Of a stretch of 64,000 nucleotides of DNA, positions 9,131-21,481 are shown in pieces. Positions within the stretch are counted from its first letter, which is position 1, and each line of letters starts with the position of its first letter. Made by a program: the position numbers and the translations under genes. The notes below the pieces were generated by a model. The model saw nothing but the letters and a program-made list of their open reading frames with translations. It ran no database searches and was not told the DNA's origin. Origin of the DNA: Ruminococcus sp. (GTDB taxonomy: Bacteria; Bacillota; Clostridia; Oscillospirales; Ruminococcaceae); NCBI RefSeq assembly GCF_024692365.1, contig NZ_JAILMR010000036.1, forward strand, positions 36,922 to 100,921, in the 5' to 3' direction.

Positions 9131-10330
9131 ATGTTTGAATATAATACTATTGAAGAAGCACTGGAAGCTCTGCGAAACGGAGAGGTCATACTTGTGACCG
9201 ATGATGAGGACAGAGAGAACGAGGGCGATATGATATGCGCGGCACAGTTCGCCACAACCGAAAATGTGAATTTCATGGCTGCGCACGCTAAGGGTTTGAT
9301 ATGTATGCCTGTCAGCGAGGCTATCTGTCACAGACTGCATCTGCCGCAGATGGTGGATTACAATACCGATAATCATTCGACGGCATTTACTGTGTCGATA
9401 GACCATGTGGATACTACAACAGGCATATCAGCCAAGGAGAGGGGATATACCGCGAGAGCCCTCGCTGACCCGAACTCCAAGCCAGAAGATTTCCGTCGTC
9501 CCGGTCATATGTTCCCGCTGACAGCCAAGAAAAACGGCGTTCTTGAACGTGAGGGACATACCGAGGCTACCGTTGATCTGATGAGACTTGCAGGACTGGA
9601 AGAATGCGGTCTCTGCTGTGAGATAATGCGCGATGACGGCACCATGATGCGTACAGAGGAACTACAGGAAAAAGCTAAGGAATGGGGCATGAAGTTCATA
9701 ACGATCGCACAGCTGAAAGAGTACCGCAAGGTACACGATAAGCTTGTGGAACGTGTGGCTGATACAAAGCTGCCCACCAAGTACGGCAATTTCCGTGCAA
9801 TAGGCTTTATCAACAAGCTGAATGGCGAGCATCATGTGGCACTTGTTAAGGGCGATATCGGAAATGGCGAGGATATACTCTGTCGTGTACATTCCGAGTG
9901 CCTGACAGGTGATGCTTTCGGTTCGCTGAAATGCGACTGCGGACAGCAGTTTGCGGCGGCTATGACCGAGATAGAGAATGAGGGCAGGGGTATACTGCTT
10001 TATATGCGTCAGGAGGGCAGAGGTATAGGACTTATAAACAAACTGCGTGCTTATGAACTTCAGGACAAAGGTATGGATACCCTTGAAGCTAACTTAGCAC
10101 TTGGCTTCCCCGGAGATATGAGAGAGTACTACATAGGCGCACAGATACTCCGTGATCTGGGCTGTAAGACTCTCAGACTTCTCACCAATAACCCCGATAA
10201 GATATACGGTCTGAGCGGTTTCGGCATTGAGATAAAGGAACGTGTGCCGATCCAGATGTCTGCCACCGCATATGATCTGTTCTACTTAAAGACAAAACGT
10301 GATAAAATGGGTCATATTCTTGACTACTGA
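9131..10330 (+). CDS. ribBA: Bifunctional 3,4-dihydroxy-2-butanone-4-phosphate synthase / GTP cyclohydrolase II
   Basis: The N-terminal half (about 1-200) is the RibB domain, with the acidic metal-binding loop [10 protein letters not shown] near residue 25 and HTEATVDL. The C-terminal half (about 201-399) is GTP cyclohydrolase II, with the zinc cysteines in [18 protein letters not shown] and the catalytic RQEGRGIGL loop. Both halves look intact, so the operon supplies both precursors of lumazine. The ribosome site GAGGAG precedes the start. Confidence 0.97.
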   Translation: MFEYNTIEEALEALRNGEVILVTDDEDRENEGDMICAAQFATTENVNFMAAHAKGLICMPVSEAICHRLHLPQMVDYNTDNHSTAFTVSIDHVDTTTGISAKERGYTARALADPNSKPEDFRRPGHMFPLTAKKNGVLEREGHTEATVDLMRLAGLEECGLCCEIMRDDGTMMRTEELQEKAKEWGMKFITIAQLKEYRKVHDKLVERVADTKLPTKYGNFRAIGFINKLNGEHHVALVKGDIGNGEDILCRVHSECLTGDAFGSLKCDCGQQFAAAMTEIENEGRGILLYMRQEGRGIGLINKLRAYELQDKGMDTLEANLALGFPGDMREYYIGAQILRDLGCKTLRLLTNNPDKIYGLSGFGIEIKERVPIQMSATAYDLFYLKTKRDKMGHILDY

Positions 10331-10353
10331 TAAATTTATAAGGAGCTGTTATT

Positions 10354-10821
10354 ATGAACACTTTTGAAGGAAAACTTATCCCCGAGAACGTGCGAGTTGG
10401 TATCGTAGTTGCACGTTTCAATGAATTCATCACATCGAAACTGCTGGGCGGCGCTGTTGATACTCTTGTACGTCACGGCATATCCGAGGACGCTATCGAC
10501 ACTGCATGGGTACCCGGTGCTTTCGAGATACCGCTTATCGCAAAGAAGATGGCAAAGTCAGGCAAGTATGACGCAGTAATCTGCCTTGGCGCGATAATCA
10601 GGGGCAGCACTTCTCACTATGATCTGGTTTGCAACGAAGCTGCAAAGGGCATCGCACAGACTTCACTTGAAAGCGGAATACCCGTTATGTTCGGCGTTAT
10701 CACCACCGAGAATATCGAGCAGGCTATCGAGCGTGCAGGCTCAAAGGCAGGCAACAAGGGCAGCGAGTGTGCTGAGGGTGCTATCGAGATGATAAACCTT
10801 ATCAAGGCTATCGAAGGCTGA
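10354..10821 (+). CDS. ribH: 6,7-dimethyl-8-ribityllumazine synthase
   Basis: This 155-residue enzyme condenses the RibB and RibD products to lumazine. Recognisable blocks are [13 protein letters not shown] near the N-terminus, [23 protein letters not shown] and [11 protein letters not shown]. It ends the riboflavin operon and is followed by a strong terminator. AAGGAG lies before the start. Confidence 0.97.
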   Translation: MNTFEGKLIPENVRVGIVVARFNEFITSKLLGGAVDTLVRHGISEDAIDTAWVPGAFEIPLIAKKMAKSGKYDAVICLGAIIRGSTSHYDLVCNEAAKGIAQTSLESGIPVMFGVITTENIEQAIERAGSKAGNKGSECAEGAIEMINLIKAIEG

Positions 10822-10838
10822 TAAACTATAACATGAAG

Positions 10839-10878
10839 AACGGATAGACCGTCAATATCGGTGGCTATCCGTTTTTTT
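10839..10878 (+). terminator. Terminator of the rib operon
   Basis: A 9-bp stem (AACGGATAG at 10839-10847 with CTATCCGTT at 10865-10873) is followed by seven T residues in total. The convergent AraC gene ends only a few bases beyond. Confidence 0.9.
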
Positions 10879-10884
10879 GTACAT

Positions 10885-11691
10885 TTATATTATCCTGAAC
10901 TGTGTGGGTGTCATGCCCTCGTAGCGGCTGAACAGTTTTGTGAAGTAGCTTCCGCTGCAAAATCCTACTTTTTCGGATATAGCTTCAACGGACATATCCG
11001 TTGTTGAAAGCAGTTCCTTGGCGGTCTGAATACGCCGCTTGGCGATATATTCCATTGGGCGGCATCCGAGGTATCGCTTGAAAAGCCGACAAAGCTGCTG
11101 TTTTGAAAGATCTGTCACATCGCATAATTCTTCCATTGTGATCTTGTTCATATAGCAGTTGTTTATGTGGTCGATAGCCGTGACGATAGCTCGGTTGGAG
11201 GTCTTGACAACTCTTGCCGAGTTTTTCTGACGGTATAGCTCGATGAGAAAATTATACAAATATCCGGAGGCTCTGAGATTGCCGTTGATGCTGTCACCGA
11301 GTATTGATTCATGCATACGTGAAAAGAAATGCTCCAGCAAAGCCAGATCTTTTATCTCAAAGACTGTTGGTTTTTCCATTCCGATGTACTTCAGCAGATC
11401 ATCACAGGCATATCCGTCGGGCACGACCCAGTGAATGTCCCAGTCATCGGAAGTCGGATAGTATTCGTGAGGGTATCCCGCAGGCAGGAATATCGCGGTA
11501 TGCGGGGGTATTTCAGAGATGTTTCCGTCAATGCTGAGAATTCCGCTCCCCTTGGTGCAGTAGAGTATCTGCGGGTGTGGGAAACCACCGCTTCTGGCAG
11601 TGTGCGGCTGACAGGTGTGCTTGCCGATATTGTCAATGAATATAGGCAGACCAAGCTCCTTGTTTTTTATGGGATAATCATTGAAATACAT
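10885..11691 (-). CDS. AraC-family regulator, probable activator of the adjacent beta-galactosidase
   Basis: This 268-residue protein has an N-terminal cupin-type sugar-sensing domain (YCTKGSGILSIDGN, then FLPAGYPHEYYP). Its C-terminal AraC domain has two helix-turn-helix units (TMEELCDVTDLSKQQLCRLF and SVEAISEKVGFCSGSYFTKL) and the family tail RYEGMTPTQFR. It is divergent from the GH2 beta-galactosidase gene, and the two genes share a promoter region with a palindrome at 11747-11764. A role in regulating that enzyme is inferred from position. Confidence 0.9.
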   Translation of the reverse strand: MYFNDYPIKNKELGLPIFIDNIGKHTCQPHTARSGGFPHPQILYCTKGSGILSIDGNISEIPPHTAIFLPAGYPHEYYPTSDDWDIHWVVPDGYACDDLLKYIGMEKPTVFEIKDLALLEHFFSRMHESILGDSINGNLRASGYLYNFLIELYRQKNSARVVKTSNRAIVTAIDHINNCYMNKITMEELCDVTDLSKQQLCRLFKRYLGCRPMEYIAKRRIQTAKELLSTTDMSVEAISEKVGFCSGSYFTKLFSRYEGMTPTQFRII

Positions 11692-11734
11692 TTTCGATCC
11701 TCCTCAAAAAAGATGGTACTATTGTTATGATAAT

Positions 11735-11763
11735 ATACTATCATTTATTGACAGTTTTGTCAA
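11735..11763 (-). promoter_or_regulatory. Promoter of the AraC gene at 10885-11691
   Basis: On the minus strand TTGACA (11758-11763) and TAGTAT (11735-11740) are 17 bp apart. Its -35 is one arm of the palindrome ATTGACA-GTTT-TGTCAAT (11747-11764). Confidence 0.7.
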
Positions 11764-11775
11764 TATGGGTATAAT
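11748..11775 (+). promoter_or_regulatory. Promoter of the beta-galactosidase gene, overlapping the divergent promoter
   Basis: TTGACA (11748-11753) and TATAAT (11770-11775) are 16 bp apart. The -35 is the other arm of the same palindrome, so the two divergent promoters cannot easily be occupied together. Confidence 0.75.
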
Positions 11776-11862
11776 ATATAGTAACAGATTTATTTCCGAC
11801 TATATCACAATATTAGTTATAGTGGTTGGCTTATGAGAAAATCGTTATATAATTTACCATAA

Positions 11863-14880
<3,018 letters not shown>

Positions 14881-14891
14881 TATATAACATT

Positions 14892-14928
14892 AACGTCCGT
14901 ATCACACAAAAGTGGTACGGACGTTTTT
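14892..14928 (+). terminator. Terminator after the beta-galactosidase gene
   Basis: AACGTCCGTA (14892-14901) pairs with TACGGACGTT (14916-14925), followed by further T residues. Confidence 0.9.
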
Positions 14929-14966
14929 CGGCTTATATGCAGCAGAATGGAATATCGAAATGAGTG

Positions 14967-14995
14967 TTGAACTATCTCTCCTAATGTGGTATAAT
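14967..14995 (+). promoter_or_regulatory. Promoter of the ECF sigma/anti-sigma unit
   Basis: TTGAAC (14967-14972) and TATAAT (14990-14995) are 17 bp apart, a sigma-A-type promoter about 85 bp upstream of the sigma-factor start. Confidence 0.75.
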
Positions 14996-15080
14996 TTATT
15001 TCTGAAAAAATGCAACCGATTCATATTGTTTGGTTAGTAGTAAAGTGGAAGCTTCTATATCAAAGGAAAGGAGGAACAAC

Positions 15081-15638
15081 ATGGATGATGATAAAATAAT
15101 AGAAATGTTCTTCAAACGGGACGAAAAGGCTTTGGCTCATACAGAAGATAAATATTCGCTTTACTGCCGAAGTGTCGCGGCACGTATACTTAACAGCAAA
15201 GAAGACACAGACGAAGCACTTAACGATACATGGCTCGCTGCCTGGAATGCGATACCGCCTCATAAGCCTGAACATCTGAAGACATTTCTTGCAAAACTGA
15301 CCAGAAATATCAGCCTGAACAAAGTTCGTTCCGATAAGGCGCTAAAGCGCGGTTCAGCGGAAGTACGTGTGGTTTTTGAAGAGATAGAAGAATGGCTCAC
15401 GGCGGAAGATGATACAGAATGCAAAATATCGGAACAAGTGACAGCAGATTCTATAAATGATTTTTTGGCAGGGATATCGGAAACAGAAAGAAACGTGTTC
15501 GTTCGGCGTTACTGGTATATGCAGTCAATATCCGAGATAGCTGAATATCACGGATTTTCAGAGAGTAAAGTGAAATCCATGCTGTTTCGTCTGCGTAAAA
15601 AATTGTACGCAAAAATGAAAAAGGAGGGTCTGATATGA
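15081..15638 (+). CDS. ECF-type RNA polymerase sigma factor
   Basis: This 185-residue protein has sigma region 2 (DTDEALNDTWLAAWNAIPPH, about residues 42-61) and region 4 with its helix-turn-helix (ISEIAEYHGFSESKVKSMLFRLRKKL, about 150-175, here split by ordinary spacing). The ATG at 15081 is chosen because AAAGGAGG precedes it; an in-frame start 51 bp upstream lacks a ribosome site. It overlaps the next gene by ATGA, the usual coupling of a sigma factor to its membrane-bound regulator. The signal and target promoters are not evident. Confidence 0.9.
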   Translation: MDDDKIIEMFFKRDEKALAHTEDKYSLYCRSVAARILNSKEDTDEALNDTWLAAWNAIPPHKPEHLKTFLAKLTRNISLNKVRSDKALKRGSAEVRVVFEEIEEWLTAEDDTECKISEQVTADSINDFLAGISETERNVFVRRYWYMQSISEIAEYHGFSESKVKSMLFRLRKKLYAKMKKEGLI

Positions 15639-16639
15639 ATGCTGATACTTTTATCAATGCTATGGGCATGATAGATGATAAATATCTTAAAACAGATATT
15701 CCGAAGAAAACAAAGATAAAATGGAAACGTAGGATAATCTCCGTGGCGGCAGCTGCTGCGTTGATACTATGTCCGCTGCCCGCGTTGACTGCTTTCGGAG
15801 TTGCGCCTGCATATTATTTGCTTTATCAATTTGCACCTGCTGTTGCGCAGACGTTCAAGCCTGTTGAAAAGTCCTGCGAAGATAAGGGGATAGAAATGAC
15901 GGTTATATCAGCAGAACGTAAAGGCAGCAAGGCGAGTGTTTATCTTGCTATGCATGATGTAGATGGTAAATATCCCGAGGGGGAGTGGGATCTATTTGAC
16001 AGCTATTATATAAATGTCCCGACTGATATGTCAGGAACCTGCAGTTTCGCAGAATACGACAGTGATACAAGAACAGCATATTTTCTGGTTGAACTTGAAA
16101 CTATGGACGGCAGAGATATGCCGAAAGGAAAGATAACTTTTTCGGTAAGAGAAATGCTTCTGGGCAAAGAAAAAACAGATGGCATTATCGATGGTGTAGA
16201 TATGGAAAATATCCCATATGAACCGCAGACACGTACCCTTGATAATGTTGAAATGCGCGGACAAAGTCTTGATGAACTCGGTGCTGAGCGTTTTCTGACT
16301 ATCCCCGAAAAACCTATATGCATCCCTGCAAATGGTGTATCGATAATGAATGTGGGTTATATCGACGGAGCACTTCATATCCTTGAAAAATATGATGATA
16401 TACACCATACAGATAACCATGGATTTTTAAGCATCATAGATAATGACGGAATAAAAATCACTGACGGTTGTTTATGGGAATCTGCTGACTATTGGGATGA
16501 ACGGCATATCGATACCTATAGTGAAAGTATTATTGAGATCCCATATGAAAAACTCAGTGGTTCTTATCTGTACGGAGAATTTGTGACCTCGGATGATTAT
16601 ATTTCAGGGGATTGGGAGATAACTTTCCCGCTTGAATAA
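15635..16639 (+). CDS. Membrane-anchored putative anti-sigma factor (DUF4179-like)
   Basis: This 334-residue protein has a short cytoplasmic N-terminus (about 30 residues), one transmembrane segment (IISVAAAAALILCPLPALTAFGV) and a long extracellular part of beta-rich character. This organisation and the 4-bp overlap with the ECF sigma gene match the clostridial DUF4179-type sigma regulators. That it binds the upstream sigma factor is an inference from position. No catalytic motif is seen. Confidence 0.7.
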   Translation: MNADTFINAMGMIDDKYLKTDIPKKTKIKWKRRIISVAAAAALILCPLPALTAFGVAPAYYLLYQFAPAVAQTFKPVEKSCEDKGIEMTVISAERKGSKASVYLAMHDVDGKYPEGEWDLFDSYYINVPTDMSGTCSFAEYDSDTRTAYFLVELETMDGRDMPKGKITFSVREMLLGKEKTDGIIDGVDMENIPYEPQTRTLDNVEMRGQSLDELGAERFLTIPEKPICIPANGVSIMNVGYIDGALHILEKYDDIHHTDNHGFLSIIDNDGIKITDGCLWESADYWDERHIDTYSESIIEIPYEKLSGSYLYGEFVTSDDYISGDWEITFPLE

Positions 16640-16649
16640 TTGAAAACTG

Positions 16650-16683
16650 ATAACAGCTTCCGCAAGTCGGGGGCTGTTATTTT
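16650..16683 (+). terminator. Terminator of the sigma/anti-sigma unit
   Basis: ATAACAGC (16650-16657) pairs with GCTGTTAT (16673-16680) and is followed by TTT. The inner part may pair further (CCG with CGG). Confidence 0.75.
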
Positions 16684-16739
16684 ATATGCAAATGTCTGGT
16701 AATAATGCACAACAATTTCCGACTAACTATATATGAAAA

Positions 16740-16789
16740 GTAAACTTTAGATGAAAATATATAATTCCTATTGACAAACTAGAGTTTAC
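16740..16789. promoter_or_regulatory. Candidate Rrf2 operators at the suf promoter
   Basis: The palindrome AAACT-AG-AGTTT lies between -35 and -10 (16776-16787). A second arm GTAAACTTTAG (16740-16750) is an inverted copy, with one mismatch, of CTAGAGTTTAC (16779-16789). A repressor bound here would block transcription of suf. The Rrf2 protein encoded at the end of the operon is the natural candidate (inference). Confidence 0.45.
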
Positions 16790-16799
16790 CTTGTATAAT
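16771..16799 (+). promoter_or_regulatory. Promoter of the suf operon
   Basis: TTGACA (16771-16776), 17 bp, TATAAT (16794-16799), 60 bp upstream of sufC. A consensus promoter, consistent with control by repression. Confidence 0.88.
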
Positions 16800-16858
16800 A
16801 AATCATAGCAAATTCATAGGAATAAATTATTTCCTCAGATAAGAAAGGAAAGATAAGT

Positions 16859-17605
16859 ATGTCAGAATTACTTAGGATAGAAAACCTCTCGGCTGCGGCT
16901 GAGGATAAGGAACTGCTTCACGGTGTATCGCTTGAAGTGTCGGAGGGTGAAACTCACGTTGTAATGGGTCATAACGGTGCAGGTAAATCAACTCTCGGCT
17001 CGGTGATAATGGGCAGTCCCGAATATAAAGTTACAGGCGGAAAGCTGATATTTAACGGCGAGGATATTACAGCTCTGGGCGCGGACAAGCGTGCAAGGCT
17101 CGGTATATTCCTCTCATTCCAGAACCCGATAGAGATACCGGGTATCACACTTTCGGATTTTCTGAGAAATGCTCTGGAACAGGTAACAGGGAAGCATCTG
17201 AAGCTTTGGGATTTCAAGAAAAAGCTGGCTGCGGCAATGGAACTTCTTGATATGGACAGTTCATATGCCGACCGTGACCTGAATGTTGGATTTTCAGGCG
17301 GTGAAAAGAAAAAGGCTGAGATTCTTCAGCTGCTGATACTGGAGCCTAAGCTTGCGATACTCGATGAAACGGATTCGGGTCTTGATGTTGACGCAGTTAA
17401 GACAGTATCCAAGGGTATAGAAGAATATAAAAAGAGAACCAACGGTGCGCTTATCGTTATAACACATAATACCAAGATTCTCGAGGCGCTGACTGTTGAT
17501 AAGACACATATCCTTTCAGCAGGAAGTATAGTATCTGAAGGCGGCGCTGAGCTGGTAGATGAGGTCATCGAAAACGGCTTTGAACAGTTCGCGGGCAGGG
17601 AGTGA
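16859..17605 (+). CDS. sufC: SUF Fe-S assembly ATPase SufC
   Basis: This 248-residue ABC-type ATPase is the soluble motor of the SufBCD scaffold. Walker A is GHNGAGKST (about 39-47), the signature is FSGGEKKKAEILQLL (about 145) and Walker B is LAILDETDSGLD. The D-loop wording DETDSGLD is typical of SufC. It is the first gene of sufC-B-D-S-U-rrf2, with AAAGGAAAG before the ATG. The following sufB start lies 4 bp after its stop. Confidence 0.97.
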   Translation: MSELLRIENLSAAAEDKELLHGVSLEVSEGETHVVMGHNGAGKSTLGSVIMGSPEYKVTGGKLIFNGEDITALGADKRARLGIFLSFQNPIEIPGITLSDFLRNALEQVTGKHLKLWDFKKKLAAAMELLDMDSSYADRDLNVGFSGGEKKKAEILQLLILEPKLAILDETDSGLDVDAVKTVSKGIEEYKKRTNGALIVITHNTKILEALTVDKTHILSAGSIVSEGGAELVDEVIENGFEQFAGRE

Positions 17606-17609
17606 TATC

Positions 17610-19019
17610 ATGAAGGAAAAAACACAGGTGGTCGATATCGACCGTTCGCGATATGATTTCCGATATGAGGAAGATGAGAGCGAATATCTTGAAAGCGGCA
17701 TAGCGCCGGAAATAATCAAAGCGATATCCGATGAAAAGAACGATCCCGAATGGATGCGTGAGTTTCGTCTTAAATCTCTTGAAATATACGATCATACACC
17801 TATGGTGGACTGGGGTCCCGATATATCAGGGCTGAATGTTGACAGTATCGTTGCATATATCCGTCAGAAAAATCGTATGAAGACTGACTGGGAAGATGTT
17901 CCCGAGGATATCAAGGAAACATTTGAAAAACTGGGTATTCCACAGGCAGAACGTGAATCACTGGCGGGCGTAGGTGCGCAGTATGACAGCGAACTTGTAT
18001 ATCACAACGTTCGTCAGGAGGTCGCACAGTCAGGTGTTGTATATACTGACCTTGAAAGTGCAATGCACGATCCTAAGTATGCTGATATCATAAAGTCCCA
18101 CTTTATGAAGCTTGTGCCCCCTACGGATCATAAATTTGCAGCACTGCATGGTGCAGTATGGTCAGGCGGATCATTTGTATATGTACCAAAAAACGTACAT
18201 CTTGATATACCTCTGCAAAGCTATTTCAGACTTAACGCAAAGGGCGCAGGACAGTTCGAGCATACGCTGATAATACTTGAAGAAAACAGTTATCTGCACT
18301 TCATCGAAGGATGTTCAGCACCTAAATATTATGAAGCATCACTTCATGCAGGCTGTGTTGAACTCTATGTCGGCAAAGGTGCAAAGCTGAGATATTCGAC
18401 GATTGAGAACTGGTCGAAGAATATGTACAATCTCAACACCAAGAGAGCTCTGGTTGAAGAAAATGGAACCATAGAGTGGGTATCGGGAAGCTTCGGTTCA
18501 CACGTTTCATATCTCTATCCTATGAGTATATTAAACGGCAGAGGAGCAAGCGCTGAGTTCACAGGCATAACCTTTGCAGGTGAAGGTCAGAACCTTGATA
18601 CAGGTGCAAAAATGGTTCATAATGCTCCCGAGACTTCTTCGTATATGAACACAAAATCCATCTCGAAGAGTGGCGGCGTAAGCACTTTCAGGAGTGCGGT
18701 TGTCGTTAAGGAGAACGCTAAGGGCAGCAAGAGTTCCGTCAACTGTGAATCGCTCATGCTGGATAGCATATCAAGATCTGATACTGTTCCAGTTATGGAT
18801 ATTCGCACAAAACAGTGTGATGTGGGACATGAAGCTAAGATCGGACGCATCAGTGATGAAACTGTTTTCTATCTGATGTCACGAGGACTGAGTGAAGAAC
18901 AGGCGAGAGCGATGATCGTCCGCGGATTTGCAGATAACGTTTCAAAGGAGCTTCCTCTGGAATACGCAGTTGAGATGAACAACCTCATCGGTCTTGAAAT
19001 GCAAGGAGGCATAGGGTGA
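17610..19019 (+). CDS. sufB: SUF Fe-S scaffold subunit SufB
   Basis: The 469-residue length is normal for SufB when translation begins at ATG 17610, which follows GCAGGGAG; an upstream in-frame start would lie inside sufC. Family hallmarks are YVPKNVHLDIPLQSYFRLN, HFIEGCSAP, and the C-terminal RTKQCDVGHEAKIGRISDE with the conserved cysteine and glutamate, followed by the SRGLSEEQARAMIVRGF tail. It forms the nascent cluster site with SufC and SufD. Confidence 0.97.
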   Translation: MKEKTQVVDIDRSRYDFRYEEDESEYLESGIAPEIIKAISDEKNDPEWMREFRLKSLEIYDHTPMVDWGPDISGLNVDSIVAYIRQKNRMKTDWEDVPEDIKETFEKLGIPQAERESLAGVGAQYDSELVYHNVRQEVAQSGVVYTDLESAMHDPKYADIIKSHFMKLVPPTDHKFAALHGAVWSGGSFVYVPKNVHLDIPLQSYFRLNAKGAGQFEHTLIILEENSYLHFIEGCSAPKYYEASLHAGCVELYVGKGAKLRYSTIENWSKNMYNLNTKRALVEENGTIEWVSGSFGSHVSYLYPMSILNGRGASAEFTGITFAGEGQNLDTGAKMVHNAPETSSYMNTKSISKSGGVSTFRSAVVVKENAKGSKSSVNCESLMLDSISRSDTVPVMDIRTKQCDVGHEAKIGRISDETVFYLMSRGLSEEQARAMIVRGFADNVSKELPLEYAVEMNNLIGLEMQGGIG

Positions 19020-19846
19020 TTAATATGAGCGAAAAAAGAATAAATACTCTGCCCGTGCCCACATTCAGATGGCTCGGGGTGAATGACTACAAATATGATA
19101 TAAAAGAATTTGATACAGATATCAAAGAGATCTCCGTTCCCGAAAACGAGAGCAAATCGGAAGTCGTATATATCGACAGTGAATCTGCAACTGATATCCG
19201 TATCAGTGCAGAAAATGGTTCAAAGATTAAACTTGTCTGTGTGTTCGATGTACAGGGTCAGGCACGCTCAAAAGTTACAGCTGAACTTGACGAAAACGCT
19301 TCTCTTGAACTTGTTGAGCTGTACCTCGGCGGTGATGTTGTGAGTGAAATAGTTACCGAACTGAAAGGAAGAAAAGCAACTTTTGAAGCTGATATCGGAT
19401 TCAAACTTGAAAGCGGTGATAAGCTTGATATCAATCTTATAGCTGACCATTTCGGCAGAAAAACTGTATCAAGCATAAACGCAGGCGGTGTGCTTGGCGG
19501 CAGTGCAGAAAAGATTTTCAAGGGCACTATCGATTTCAAAAACGGCTCAGACGGTGCCAAGGGTGCTGAAAAAGAAGAGGTACTTCTGCTCAGTGATGAA
19601 GCAGTCAACAAGACAGTTCCTCTGATACTGTGTGCCGAAGAAAATGTTGAGGGAAATCACGGTGCATCTGTTGGACGTATCGATGAAAAACAATTCTTCT
19701 ATATGCAGTCGAGAGGTATCGACGAAGATAAGATATATGACCTTGCGGCACAGGCTAAACTTGCCAGGGTCATCAGCAGGATAGATGACAAAGAGACACT
19801 CGAAAGAATTAATGAGAGTCTCGGAAGAGGTGAAGACAGTGAGTAA
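19016..19846 (+). CDS. sufD: SUF Fe-S scaffold subunit SufD
   Basis: This 276-residue SufBD-family protein is shorter than SufB, as is usual in Firmicutes SufD. The C-terminal block GNHGASVGRIDEKQFFYMQSRG contains the conserved histidine used at the SufB-SufD interface. GTG 19016 overlaps the sufB stop and is 6 bp after AAGGAGG. An ATG three codons later would be 15 bp away, so GTG is preferred. It overlaps sufS by 8 bp. Confidence 0.93.
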   Translation: MINMSEKRINTLPVPTFRWLGVNDYKYDIKEFDTDIKEISVPENESKSEVVYIDSESATDIRISAENGSKIKLVCVFDVQGQARSKVTAELDENASLELVELYLGGDVVSEIVTELKGRKATFEADIGFKLESGDKLDINLIADHFGRKTVSSINAGGVLGGSAEKIFKGTIDFKNGSDGAKGAEKEEVLLLSDEAVNKTVPLILCAEENVEGNHGASVGRIDEKQFFYMQSRGIDEDKIYDLAAQAKLARVISRIDDKETLERINESLGRGEDSE

Positions 19847-21062
19847 AAAAAATATTTCAAAGGCAGATTTTCCTGTCTTTGAAAAGTATAAAGATCTGGT
19901 CTATCTCGATAATTCCGCAACGCAGCAAAAGCCCCGTCAGGTGCTTGAACGTGTGGAGAAATACTATCGGGAAGAAAACGCCAATCCGCTGAGAGGACTT
20001 TATGATCTCAGCGTAAAGGCGACAGATGCATATGAAAATTCCCGCGAAAAGGTGCGTGAATTTATCGGTGCAAACACCACCAAGGAGATCATATTTACCA
20101 GAAATGCAAGCGAGAGCCTGAACCTTATCGCATACAGCTGGGGCAGGGCGAATATCGAAAGCGGTGACGAGATACTTGTTGCAATATCCGAGCATCATTC
20201 CGATCTTCTGCCGTGGCAGCTGCTGGCGAAAGAAAAAGGTGCAGAAATCAAATATCTTGATTGTGATAAATATGGTGAATATACAGCAGATGATCTGAAA
20301 AAAGCCCTGACACCCAAGACAAAGATTTTTGCGATTGCGCAGATTTCCAATGTGTTCGGCAGGGTAAATCCGATAAAAGAATTTGCAAAGATCTGTCACG
20401 ATAACGGTACACTTATCGTATGTGACGGTGCACAGAGCGTGCCCCATATACCAGTTGATGTCAATGATCTGGACGTTGATTTCCTTGCATTTTCGGGACA
20501 CAAAATGCTGGCACCAATGGGTATCGGTGTACTTTACGGAAGGGAAGAACTTCTTGAAAAAATGCCTCCATTCCTGTCGGGCGGTGAGATGATAGAGTAT
20601 GTTACCCGCGAGGGTGCAACTTATGCCGAACTTCCACATAAGTTCGAGGCAGGTACAGTAAATGTCGGCGGTGCAGTTGGTCTTGCGGCGGCTATCGATT
20701 ATATCAATGATCTCGGTTTTGAAGCTATCGAGAAACGCGAGAATGAACTCACAGAGCTTGCTTTCAACGAGATGAAAAAGATACCTTACGTGAATATCAT
20801 TGGTTCAGAAAAAGCAGAAGATCACCACGGTATACTGACATTTACTATCGAGGGTGTACACCCACATGATGTCGCAGCGATATTCGATGCAGACAATATT
20901 GCGATACGTGCAGGACATCACTGCGCACAGCCCTTACATCAGCATCTGGGCGTTCAGTCAACAACAAGAATGAGCCTTGCATTTTATAATGACGAGCAGG
21001 ATATAAAGCGTTTTATCGAAACGCTGAAAACAATAAGAAGGAGAATGGGATATGACAGATAA
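19839..21062 (+). CDS. sufS: Cysteine desulfurase SufS
   Basis: SufS removes sulfur from cysteine and passes it to SufU. It is a PLP enzyme of aminotransferase class V. The PLP lysine lies in AFSGHKMLAPMGIG and the persulfide cysteine in AGHHCAQPLHQHLG. With the GTG start at 19839 the protein is 407 residues, matching the family; an earlier in-frame start would make an N-terminal extension unlike SufS. It overlaps sufU by 11 bp. Confidence 0.95.
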   Translation: MSKKNISKADFPVFEKYKDLVYLDNSATQQKPRQVLERVEKYYREENANPLRGLYDLSVKATDAYENSREKVREFIGANTTKEIIFTRNASESLNLIAYSWGRANIESGDEILVAISEHHSDLLPWQLLAKEKGAEIKYLDCDKYGEYTADDLKKALTPKTKIFAIAQISNVFGRVNPIKEFAKICHDNGTLIVCDGAQSVPHIPVDVNDLDVDFLAFSGHKMLAPMGIGVLYGREELLEKMPPFLSGGEMIEYVTREGATYAELPHKFEAGTVNVGGAVGLAAAIDYINDLGFEAIEKRENELTELAFNEMKKIPYVNIIGSEKAEDHHGILTFTIEGVHPHDVAAIFDADNIAIRAGHHCAQPLHQHLGVQSTTRMSLAFYNDEQDIKRFIETLKTIRRRMGYDR

Positions 21063-21480
21063 TTTTTACGGCGAGGTGCTTGCCGACCACAATCTGCACC
21101 CGCTCCACAGGCATGAACTGCCATGCGCGACCCATGTGTGTAAGGGCTTGAATCCTACTTGCGGTGATGATATCGAGCTTCATCTCGATATACATGACGG
21201 TGTTATCACTGACGGTTCCTTTACAGGTCTGGGCTGCGCGATATCTCAGGCATCGGCAGACATAATGCTGGAGCTGATAATCGGAAAAACTCCCGACGAA
21301 GCAAGGTACTATGCTTCACTTTTCCATAAGATGATCGAGGGAAAAATAACCGACGAAGAACTTGAAGAACTTGAAGAAGCAGGAGCATTGCAGAACGTTT
21401 TAAAAATGCCCGCAAGGGTGAAATGTGCAATGCTTAGCTGGAACACAATGGAGAAGCTGCTGAATGGAGGTGACAGCTGA
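21052..21480 (+). CDS. sufU: Zinc-dependent sulfurtransferase SufU
   Basis: This 142-residue IscU-like protein has the three zinc/sulfur cysteines in NPTCGDD, GLGCAISQAS and ARVKCAMLSW. It also carries the extra segment after the second cysteine that separates Gram-positive SufU from IscU. It accepts persulfide sulfur from SufS. AAGGAG is 8 bp before the ATG. The gene stops just before the Rrf2 gene. Confidence 0.95.
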   Translation: MTDNFYGEVLADHNLHPLHRHELPCATHVCKGLNPTCGDDIELHLDIHDGVITDGSFTGLGCAISQASADIMLELIIGKTPDEARYYASLFHKMIEGKITDEELEELEEAGALQNVLKMPARVKCAMLSWNTMEKLLNGGDS

Positions 21481-21481
21481 T

